DNA of 64,000 bases from Lumbricus rubellus (taxonomy: Eukaryota > Annelida > Clitellata > Crassiclitellata > Lumbricidae), in the NCBI GenBank assembly GCA_945859605.1, contig OX243824.1, forward strand, positions 2,699,797 to 2,763,796, read 5' to 3'. Both the position numbers and the translations under genes were made by a program. Under the pieces are notes generated by a model, which was given only the letters and a program-made list of their open reading frames with translations, made no database searches and had not been told where the DNA came from. Every line of letters starts with the position of its first letter. The stretch's first letter is position 1. This document shows, piece by piece, positions 1-8,833 of this stretch.

Positions 1-2018
1 AGATGAGACATGGCCATATTTTGGGATATGACCAACAAGTCGCGCCGCAGAGCGGAGGACTCGTTCCAGGCAGTCAATCCGGCCAGCAGGTAGTCCATAA
101 TAGAGGGTGCTACAGTAGTCAAGGCGAGAAACTACGAAAGAGTGAACAAGAGTAGAGGCAGCACTAAAAGACAGAGAGCGTGAGACCACCTTAAGTTGAC
201 GCAACTGGTAGTAACAGCTTCGGCATAGAAGGTTTATATGCCGAGTGAAAGTCAGCTCTTGATCTAAAATAATACCAAGGTCCCGCACAAAAGGTGAGAA
301 TGTAATCAGAGGAAACTCTAATGCTAAGGCGTCCATGTCTATTTTTGCCAGTTGTTGACGCGTTCCAAACCAGATATATTGCGTCTTGGTAGGGTTCAGT
401 CTCAAACGGTTAGAGGACATCCAGGCCTCCAAGGTTTCCATGGCCCTACAAATTTCTCGAACCGCATCAGCAGCGGCAGATGCTGAACAGTGAGCATATG
501 CCTGGAGGTCATCAGCGTAGGATTGACTTAGGATTGCATTTGCCAGTAAAAGTGGTCCAAGGTCTGCAGTGTATATTATATATATAATAGGGGACCTAGG
601 ACAGAGCCTTGGGGCAGTCCAAACGGGGCAGGTGTCCATGATGATCTAGTAGTCCCACAAGCCACAGTGTAAGAACGGTCCTGAAGGTAGGAAGTAAGCC
701 AATTTAGAAAATTTCCTGAGATGCCAAAAGAGATAGAAAGTCTAGTTAAAAGGATATCGTGGTCGACGGTATCGAAAGCGGCGCTCACATCGAACAACGC
801 CAAAAGGGTGACCTGGGAGTTGTCAATGGCCGCATAGATGTCCGAAAGAAGGCGAAGAAGTAAAGTCTCCGTGGAGTGGTCTTTCCGGAAACCTGATTGA
901 AAAATTGGAAGGAGATAATTTTTATTAAGGTAGTGGGTGAGCTGGGCAGCTACAACTTTTTCAATTACTTTAGACAAAAAAGAAACATTTGCTATGGGTC
1001 TAAAGTTAGTTGGATCCGCCATATCCGAACGTTCACTCTTAGGCACTGGAACGACGATTGACCGTTTTTGTGACTCAGGAAGCACACCATCACGGAGAGA
1101 ACTATTGCAGAGGAGTGTTAGAAAAGGCAGTAGAGTGTCGACTAACTCTTGGAGGAGGGACGTAGGGAGAGGGTCTAGTTCGCAGGTCTTCGGTGCAGAG
1201 GTAAGAATGATTCGTCGCAGCTCTTGAGCTGAGATAGGGTTCAAGGAAGATAACTCACAGTTAACCGGAGGAAAGATCGGTGGTGAGCAGTCAGCCGTAG
1301 CGTTCCTGACGGTGTTTACCTTTGTAGTGAAAGCGTCTAGAAATGCATCGGGCGAGAAGAGAGGCGTGGTAGTGTTGCCTCCTGGTCGGGCACGTCCAAG
1401 GAGGTCATTGAAGGTCGACCAGAGCTTCCTGGGCTCTCTTGAATGGTAGGCGATCTTTTGCTCCCAATGCGCTCGTTCCTTTTCTTTGTATTTCCGATGC
1501 ATTTCACGGACGTATTTCACAAAATTGGTGCAGTCGGTAGATGATTTAGTACGTCTGTAACGTCTCTCTAAGCAACGAGCATGGCGGCGGAAGGAGCGAC
1601 ACTCGGCGTCGAACCAAGGTGTTAGAACGGAACGACGTGTCTTTGCCGGGTGTAACGGAAGTAAGGTGTTGAGAACATCCGTCATGGTCGAATCGTAGAT
1701 GGCGAACAGGTCTGTGGTCGACGCATCAGTTAGGGAAGATGGATCAGCAATGGCAGGAACGCTCAGTAAGGACTCACGGAATGTAGTACGGTCCAATTGC
1801 CGCCAATTACGAACTTGCCTTTCCATGTGAATTGGTGCCTGATGAAGGAATGGCACAGTGGCAATGACGAGGCTATGGTCCGATATTGTTGGAGGTTGTA
1901 TAATTAAATCTGTCAACTGGCAATCGTCCCGTGTGATAATCACATCGAGCAAACCTAATATGAGATATGATTTTTTCCTCATAAAAGAGTAAAGACGACA
2001 AACAATATTCCAGCTCAA
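1..2018 (-). pseudogene. CR1/L2-like LINE pol fragment, 5'-truncated, in-frame stop
   Basis: Remnant of a non-LTR retrotransposon polyprotein (endonuclease plus reverse transcriptase) that copies its RNA into nicked genomic DNA. The open part (2018-576, 480 aa) begins inside the end of the apurinic endonuclease domain (LDVIITRDD, then SDHSLVI) and runs into the reverse transcriptase, with FRPIANVSFLSKVIEKV, a catalytic FDVSAAFDTVDHD block near 770-794 and GLPQGSVLGPLLYI. A TAA at 576-578 stops it where relatives have a Leu codon. The same frame then continues to the window edge with the second catalytic block YADD at 508-519 and the thumb region (VRDLG, YCSTLYYGLP, RLVGHIPKYGHVS). The endonuclease start is missing, the usual 5' truncation. 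Its 3' end lies outside the window. Clade assignment to CR1/L2 is by motif style, not by tree. Confidence 0.85.
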
Positions 2019-2114
2019 TCATAGTACAATGGCATGACATTCAATATTAACAACAGCAAGACACACATTGATGATTTTGTGAAAATTTTTTTAGCAAAAA
2101 ATGGGAGAGCTGAT

Positions 2115-2290
2115 TATTTGGCGGAATATAAAACATAGAATAAAAGTATTTAGAGGTGTCTAAATAGAGCACATCGCACATGAATGCCGTCGCGTCAAAA
2201 AGAAAGTACAGTAAGTATTACAATATTAAAACGCCTGCAAACGCATGGGAACGGCACATAAGAGCTATATAAACTATTCAACTAAAAACG
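2115..2290 (+). repeat. Diverged copy of the 13.5 kb/15.0 kb repeat unit
   Basis: This stretch aligns by eye with 13545-13735 and 15018-15208. Shared blocks include AGTATTACAATATTAAA, CGCCTGCAAACGCAT and ACTATTCAACTAA. It carries one forward TATA/GGTGTC module (TATAAA at 2127, GAGGTGTC at 2153). It is clearly older than the other two copies. No coding potential is seen. Confidence 0.7.
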
Positions 2291-2411
2291 GTCCTGGATA
2301 AAATTGTTCTAACTCATTATATTATTTTCTAAAGTTGCATAAACAGTTCGTGATATAAAGTATGAAGGTATTTATGAATGTCACACACAATTATAAAACA
2401 ACAACTGTATG

Positions 2412-2775
2412 TGCGGCGCGGTGGTGTAATTGGTATGTTCGTTGCCTTGCATCGCGATGGTTGCAAGGTCGAATCCACCTCAAGTCTACTGCTTATGCCA
2501 TACTATGGTATGACATGAGTAGCTGACGTAGCCACCACAATTGCTTTATAATATTGTGTATGGGACTTTGTGTATGGCGGCGGTCGGAGAGGATCACGAG
2601 GTTGTCCACGTCACAAACCTACACAACAGCAGAAGACTGAAGATGGGACGATTGTTCAGCGCTTCGGCGCAAAACTCCCGATGCAGTGTCCGCACTGTAG
2701 TCTGGAGCGCTTCCAAGTAGTAATTTTGAAGGGGCGCTATACAAACTGTGCATGTGCAGATACAAACAGTGTATC
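2412..2775 (+). repeat. tRNA-derived SINE (GCGCGGTGG family), interrupted copy
   Basis: The head GCGGCGCGGTGGTGTAATTGG contains an A-box-like sequence, and AGGTCGAATCC is a slightly mutated B box; together they form the internal RNA polymerase III promoter of a tRNA-derived SINE. The family's 3' half (CAGCGCTTCGGCG, GATGCAGTGTCCGC, GGAGCGCTTC, GGGGCGCTATA) resumes at about 2657. The roughly 170 bases between the halves do not match other copies and look like an insertion or replacement. A 75-aa open frame here is incidental. Confidence 0.75.
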
Positions 2776-3689
2776 GAAACTGATTTTATGTGACTGACTG
2801 TGTTATTACCCTTTCTCTGAGTAAAAATAGTAAAACAGCAGCTATTTGAATATTAGATATAATATCATAGAACTCATCTCTGAAATGTGCAATGGTTCTA
2901 TCTACACACAGGACCTTATGTTAGAACAATTAATAATTTGGGAAACGAAAATCACCAACATGTATTTATATTATTTAAATTACACGATTTAAAGGTTTTT
3001 AAGCAGAGCCTTATCACGTTGGCATTTGGCATCTCACAATGTTGATAAACTCATTCATAGAATTCTATTGACAATTGACTGATTTAATAAAATGTTCTAC
3101 TTTTAAGAAAAGGTGTATGGTCGCTCATTTAGCCTATAATAGGAGTGGCATCGATCGATGGTTCAGGAAAGAGAAAATCCGGTCAGCGTTTTTGATGAAT
3201 ACCAGACCCAATAATACAACAGACGCGCCCAGACGCGGGTTACCTACGACAGCTGCTAAAGCCAAAGCATTATTACGGGTACTTCTGCAATATAGGTTAA
3301 AAGTGTGTCGAAATTGATCTAATATAATCTGCTGTGTTATTGTCTTTTCTTAGTTTTAACTCTTGACTTCTTTCGTTGGTTTGCGTTTGATAAATATCTT
3401 TCTTGGTTTGCACAGTTTTTCTCAGTTAATTATGTTTGACCGCCACTTTTGTTTGTTTGTGACCATTACTTCCATGACAAATGCAATGTTAACCTGGATG
3501 TCTTATACTAAGTTTCATCATCATCAAAGGCTCCGAAGCGTGGCCGTTTCCACAATTTTCCGACAACCAGGACGGTCTGCGCACACCTCCAACCGGCGGT
3601 ATACTAAGTTTCGGTCGATATTAACTACCTTTTTATAATTTGCTCCGAAAGCTATATAACGAACCGCTAAACCCGATTTCGTTAAGTCG
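2776..3689. other. Gene-free stretch
   Basis: No gene, exon or element end is recognised. The sequence is AT-rich with short open frames only. GGCATCGATCGATGGTT at about 3148 recurs near 41388, so part of this interval is probably a diverged dispersed repeat. Confidence 0.5.
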
Positions 3690-4060
3690 TAACGTACCAT
3701 TCTACCTCACTCGACCCCAACCCCGCATTACCCACCCCAAACATTTCCTCCGGTCTGGAGTAAATTTTGGTTTTTCGTCCAACACTCCTCCCACTTTGCC
3801 CCCACCCGACCCACTCCAACCCGATACCCAACCGTCCAACCCCACCGCACCCCTACTCCGACTCTGGCTCATTCCGCCCCACCATTCTCCACCCCCCACC
3901 CCACGAAATGTTCAACTTATACGAAATCATGGAAATGTATGTTTCACTTTGTTTTCACCCTGGCCCCACCTCCTCCACCCCGGCCCCACCCGTCAAATCT
4001 TCACCCCCTCCATGCCCCACCCTACCTCACTCGACCCCACCCCTCTGGAAAAAGGTGGAA
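3690..4060. repeat. C-rich, purine-poor low-complexity tract
   Basis: The plus strand is dominated by CCCCACCC-like runs, with several imperfect restarts. ACCTCACTCGACCCCA occurs twice, near 3703 and 4023. Overlapping proline-rich open frames follow from base composition and are not credible genes. The G-rich complement could form G-quadruplexes. Confidence 0.6.
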
Positions 4061-4127
4061 ATTTGTTTTACTCATTCTAGATATATTATTGACACGCCTT
4101 ATGATTAAATACCAACAGTTCCCTGAA

Positions 4128-4206
4128 GTACGAGTATACTCGTACGTGGCGTGTGCGTGATCTTTTGAAGTACGAGTTAACTCGTACTTGGCGGCCAATG
4201 TGTTAA
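4128..4206. repeat. Paired perfect palindromes next to TTAA, possible piggyBac-like end
   Basis: Two perfect palindromes lie 41 bp apart: GTACGAGTATACTCGTAC (4128-4145, 18 bp) and AGTACGAGTTAACTCGTACT (4169-4188, 20 bp). Each is followed by a related TGGCG word, and a TTAA lies at 4203-4206. Read on the minus strand, TTAA is followed by CACATTGGCCGCC and then the palindromes, which resembles a piggyBac-like terminus. A matching second end was not found, so this may be a solitary end. Confidence 0.4.
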
Positions 4207-4297
4207 CAACCTCGTCATCTTTCACCGGTCGACTAATGCAATTATTGAAGACCAATTATTTCACTTACATGTAACAGGGTCTCATATCGTCCAAAAT

Positions 4298-4500
4298 GTG
4301 CGGCTCAGAGGTGCAGTGAGTATGTTCGTTGCATTGAAGCAGGATGGTTGCAGGTTCGAATCCACGCGTAGGGACCTTGGGCAAGTCTTTCGATCGCAAT
4401 TGCACAGCGCTTCGGTGTGAAACTCCGATGCAGTGTCCGCGCTATTTAGTCGGTAGCGCTTCTAAGTAGAAATCTTGATGAGGATCTATATTACAGGTGA
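4298..4500 (+). repeat. tRNA-derived SINE copy
   Basis: Same family as 2412-2775, with the B box GGTTCGAATCC intact, then GACCTTGGGCAAGTC, CAGCGCTTCGG, GATGCAGTGTCCGCGC and GGTAGCGCTTCTAAGTAG. The A box is degraded. The tail fades into unique sequence near 4500. Confidence 0.8.
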
Positions 4501-4776
4501 ACATATGCACATCTGCAATGTTACAGTAGGCTATAAGTGTTTCGAAATAGATTTTATATGATCTGCTGTGTTATTTTCTTTTCTCCATTTCAACTCTCGA
4601 TTTCTCTCGTTGATTTGCTTTTGAGTTTTTCATCTTTTTTCGTTGATTTGCTGTTGATATCTTTTTTGGTTTGCAATAATATAATTCTTATTTCATTTTT
4701 TTGGATAACGGTTTTTACCATTATTTTCATGACGAATACGATTCTACCCTAAAAAACTTTACTCTAGGTAGATTTA

Positions 4777-5290
4777 AACACCTTTTAATTATGTATTAAG
4801 TGTGCTATATAAATCAACGCTTAACTCTGATTTCAATTATAGGTCTCATCTTCGTCTGATATTCATCTCGCCAACTTTCGCTGACTAATTGTTTTAGTCA
4901 ACTGATACAATAAAATAATTATTATCGATGATCCAATGAGCTTAACATAATCTCATATCGTCCGTTCCCTACACAAGTCTCTAATCTCAAACTGAAAACT
5001 CTTCATTAACACGGATTCATCCACTAAACTCTCTCGTAGCTTCAATTCTAAGCACCATAGAACGCTGCGTCGCCGCCGTGCAATCTTTGACCTTTTGATC
5101 TTGACCTAAAATCGACTTTAAATTCACCTGTCCTTAAATACTGTTTGACTGAGCGCCTGCAAATGATTTGGTACACAAGACTTCACTATTTGAGCGATGT
5201 AAAAATAGGCATAATTATTTCGACTATAATGGAAGTCATTGCTTGCTAGGTTATAATAATATTTACATGTATGCTTTAATGCCCTTGTTT
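4777..5290. repeat. Dispersed repeat paralogous to 43.9-44.7 kb
   Basis: It starts with a reverse-oriented module (AAACACCTTTTAATT at 4777, TATATAAA at about 4805). Its interior shares blocks with 43915-44640, for example GACTGAGCG followed by TGCAAATGA and the following CTTCA. The 44 kb copy is interrupted by a SINE. No coding content is seen. Confidence 0.5.
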
Positions 5291-5359
5291 CTCAACGCCT
5301 TGAACCTATAATGCAATGATGACTTTGTGCCTTGGTTAATTGATGCCTCGTTGAATTGA

Positions 5360-5422
5360 CTTGCCCATATAACTTCTCCTGTTTTCATAAGCTATTTTTA
5401 GCTCAACCAATCACGCTTCGAG
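5360..5422 (-). repeat. 60-bp repeat, inverted with respect to 13446-13508
   Basis: TATAACTTCTCCTGTTTTCA and AGCTATTTTTAGCTCAACCA are followed by ATCACGCTTCG. The reverse complement of this block is almost identical to 13446-13508. The two inverted copies enclose about 8 kb that includes the MULE-like gene. Similarity stops abruptly on both sides. Confidence 0.7.
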
Positions 5423-5798
5423 AAAGCGCTTCCAATCACAGAAGACAATACGCCATTTGCTTGCTGTGTGTTACGAGTCCGTAGTAACCGTACTCACTAG
5501 GGCGTAGTGACGAGAAAGGATCATGTTTGGCATATATTAATTTGTTGCTCCTATGGGTAGGATAGTGTCTGGTATAGAAATTTTGTTTCTGACGTGCTGC
5601 TTTACTTTGCCGCCAAGGCCCTGAAGTTATTCATGTATTCCGTAGTTTTGAGCATTGAATTACAACTGCTGAAATTTGATTATTTTCTTAACTGAAGTAG
5701 TAATTAAGCTTAAAAGTAGGAATATTGTGTGCCAGATTTTATGGCACAGGGTAATAATATTTGCTTGGCCATTCCGACATAGTATGAGCTACAAGCAA

Positions 5799-5970
5799 GG
5801 GGCCGTCCATAAATGGCGTCACGCAATTTAGGGCTATCTCCTTCGACACCCTCGTCATGCGTTAACACAAAAGTCATAATTATGATATCTTGCAATGGAC
5901 CGTCACAAATCGTTACAGATGTGTGACCCTCTCCCTTCCAGTTACGTGACGTCATTTATGGACGGTCCCC
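5799..5970. mobile_element. 172-bp palindromic MITE (GGGGCCGTCC ends)
   Basis: The left end GGGGCCGTCCATAAATGGCG and the right end, read in reverse as GGGGACCGTCCATAAATGAC, form terminal inverted repeats of about 25 bp. Both are followed by a CGTCACG-type word. The interior is short and non-coding. Ends of this type are familiar from widespread small DNA transposons (ISL2EU/PHIS-like by memory, not checked). AA flanks both sides, compatible with a 2-bp target duplication but weak evidence. Confidence 0.75.
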
Positions 5971-6077
5971 AATTGCATTATTGTGTCTAAAAAACGGAAT
6001 AAATAATTAATGTTGAAAAAATTTGTGATCCTTAATTACGCTTCACAAAATTTTCACATGCTGACAATGCGTTTCAC

Positions 6078-6475
6078 TCAAATTATATATTTACACTCAC
6101 TTTTTGTGGTATATTTGACCATGTTTTTGAGGGATTCGCTCTTTGTTCGAGTGTGGCCCTCTTTACTTTCTTTGCCACAAACTGACCTTGCTGCATCTGT
6201 AACAGTTCTGAATGCATGCTTGTGGCAATGGTGTTTTTCAAGATCTAACATACATCCAGTTTTAGTGGATTCCTTAATGTCATTTTTATTAAACTTGCAA
6301 GTTATTGGAGGTTCATTCTCCAAGCTCATACCAGACTTCTCGTGTATTTCATCTATCCATTTCTTCCTTGGTCTTCCTCGTCTTTTTCTTCCCTCTCCGC
6401 ATGCCATCATCAACTCTTTTTCTAAACCGTTTGATCTCATCACGTGTCCGAAGTAACTTAATTTTCTCTTAGTTG
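6078..6475 (-). pseudogene. LINE pol C-terminal fragment (GRPRKKWIDEI motif)
   Basis: Read on the minus strand from 6475, the frame gives KRKLSYFGHVMRSNGLEKEL and then GRKRRGRPRKKWIDEI. This is the conserved tail motif found after the reverse transcriptase in several non-LTR retrotransposons: a FGH block, then G-R-P-R, then WIDxI. The expected closing DRxxWR block is replaced by AFRTVTDAARSV, so the tail is diverged. No reverse transcriptase core is left, so this is a 5'-truncated or decayed copy. Confidence 0.65.
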
Positions 6476-6479
6476 CTAT

Positions 6480-7260
6480 TATTCTTCTTCCATTATTTGA
6501 TATTTATGACTGAATGACTACAAACTAACCGTTATATATTTCCTACCAACAAAATACAATGCGGTGGCTTCACACTTTTTTCCTCATCCATCAGATAGTA
6601 GTAGGCTATACGAAAATTTTCTCTCTATGTCTTTTCACACAATGTGTCAGTAGCTGAAATCCGCTCGTCATCAGTCACAATTCTATAGTCCACAAGTAGA
6701 CCCACTTCTGTTGCAAGCCAGTGCAGCACCAACCTCGCCGGAGAAGCCATATCTTTCACATTCCTTGGACAAAGCTTGGAGTGACATGGTGTAGCGAGAG
6801 CATGTTTCTCCTTCAGATTGCATAACATAAACGTCCATGCACATATACATTGTAATGATTCTGACGCTGTGGAATCGGAGTCAACTGTATCACAGCTGGA
6901 ATCATTGTCTGGTGTATCATCTATGCTTTATGCAGTCTTTGAGATTTATAGTAGGCCTACTTCTTATAATTCTCTTTCTTTTTTTCTTTCTTTCCTGTAT
7001 ATTTCTCCAGGGCCGTAGTTCTCGTGTTTGCACAGCATGTGTTTTTGCCATGGTTTGGAACTGCGAAAGTAGACGAAACTTCAGGTGCTCGGCGGCAAAG
7101 TTAGATGCAATAATTTTGATGCAATTTTTATTTAGTTCTTTCATTTAGGACCTGGAGCAACCTTTTAAGTTATGCCAAAGTTCATTTTAAGCCAAAACAC
7201 TTTTCTTGCTATACCCTAGTACTCACGTATCTTCTTTACGATTTTAAAAGTTAGCTAATC
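6480..7260. other. Gene-free stretch upstream of the MULE-like gene
   Basis: No element ends or exons are recognised. This interval should hold the promoter and, if the locus is a mobile MULE, its left terminal inverted repeat. I could not identify either by eye. One TAGGCCTA palindrome lies at 6952-6959. Confidence 0.4.
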
Positions 7261-7350
7261 ATGTCACTAGATGCGACAATGACTGCACGCGAGAGACTTC
7301 GCAGTTTGTTAATGGATCGGATGCATCAAGAAGTTGTTACATCTTTTCCG
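7261..7350 (+). CDS. Candidate first coding exon of MULE-like gene
   Basis: ATG at 7261 is the first Met after an in-frame TAG (7252-7254). It opens 30 codons beginning MSLDATMTARERLRSLL and ending at CCG, directly followed by a good splice donor, GTGAGT (7351-7356). The exon ends in phase 0. The long downstream open frame has no upstream ATG of its own before its acceptor TTTGCAG (ending at 8833), which is also phase 0, so joining the two gives an 835-residue protein. A second in-frame Met at codon 7 could also start translation. The exon is inferred from splice signals and phase alone; no homologue of this 30-residue leader is known to me. Confidence 0.5.
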
Positions 7351-8833
7351 GTGAGTTTCTGACTGAAATATAATAATTTTATGCGGTAGCGACAGCGCCC
7401 TATATAAACAATATGGACACTCGAGACTTGGAGAAGACTGCCTTATGGGGGTACGCATCTGGGGTATGCAGGTGATAGGCCGCAGCGCTCTATCTTAGTG
7501 CATCTGTTATATTGTTTTGTATACATGCAGAGACGGAGTCTTCAGGATTACCGAACCAACTCTGCAGAAGTACAATAAATGACAGCAATGTGTGGGCCTG
7601 TCCTTGTATTTACATAGACCTATATAAACTTCGTTGTTGCATGGTTTCTCTGGTAGGCTACTGGAATTTTATACACGTTTCCCCCTAGAATTTGAGTATA
7701 ATTTTAAATCAGACTTGTATTCAACCAACGCTGAAACCCATGCAATGGCGAATAATTTACGACGCTAAAGTCAACGTTTACCCATTTGCAAAATGTTATG
7801 TCTAACAGCCAGGCAATTACACAGTAGAATGTATTTGAAGAACAAATTACTTTGAGCCTCAAAGTACAAATTACAATTGTAATTTACATTATTTAAATTC
7901 AATTACTCTATTATATTATTGCCCATCCCTGCCATCAGCTAAGATAATATTCAAGCCAGTAAATTGCTCCTTGCTGGTTGACTGATGTAGGAAATCATTG
8001 GGGGGGGGGGGCGGTAGAGTAATGGTTAACACGCTGGCAGGATTTGATTTGTAGGCTGCCATTAGCGCCATTGTAATTGCAAAGCTGTCTGCTCAGTTGG
8101 TAGTTTGGTAGTTAAGTATAATGAAGATTACTGCATAACTTGTAAATTTATTTCTAATGACCTGTTTTTAATAATGACTTTTATGAGAGTTAAATTATAT
8201 GTTGAAACATATTTTATTCACCAAATGTCACAAATTACAGTTTGATCTAATAAAGTAGATATTATTGTTCATTGTTATGCTTAACATTTTATTATTAATC
8301 ACTTTTTTTGTCATAAATGAAATAAATGTGATTTTAGCTAAATTCTGCTAGCCTCGGACACAGTCAATCGTATAGAATTCGAAACACTTTAGTGACTTTA
8401 CAAGACAAATTATAAATCACAAATACTATGTCAACTAGACTCAATAATAATCTGGCAAACAAAATTTTACAAAAAGTTCTAAGAATAGAACTTAGAACAC
8501 AAACATAAATAGTACTATCAGTCAGACAGAGTAAACCATCATTAATAGTCATTATACTGCTAAAATCTGTCAGTTACAAGATTTCCTCATTGTTATTCAT
8601 CATCGTCCATGTCATCATCTTTGTTGTGATCGTCATCATCATCATTGTCGCTATCATCATAACTGTCACTGTCATCATCATCACTGGCATCGTCACTGTC
8701 ATCATTGTTTTCATGGCCTATATTTCACGCTCACATCACTATATACGACGTTGTGATCTGTACTGTTTCATATTGGCATTGAAAATATTCATTTGCACAT
8801 CAGACTCAGATTTGCTGTGTTGTCAATTTGCAG
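7351..8833 (+). other. Candidate intron of MULE-like gene
   Basis: This 1,483-nt interval has GTGAGT at its left edge and TTGTCAATTTGCAG at its right. It holds a poly-G run at about 7999-8010, a TATATAAA-containing stretch near 7400 and a (CAT/GTC)-rich simple repeat at 8587-8712. No other exon or element is recognised. The CAT-rich part opens a hydrophobic 106-codon frame that I reject as a gene. Confidence 0.45.

Noticed and set aside
3640..4160. Several overlapping Pro-rich open frames
   Set aside because: They follow from the C-rich low-complexity tract; no domain, and frames on both strands are equally open.
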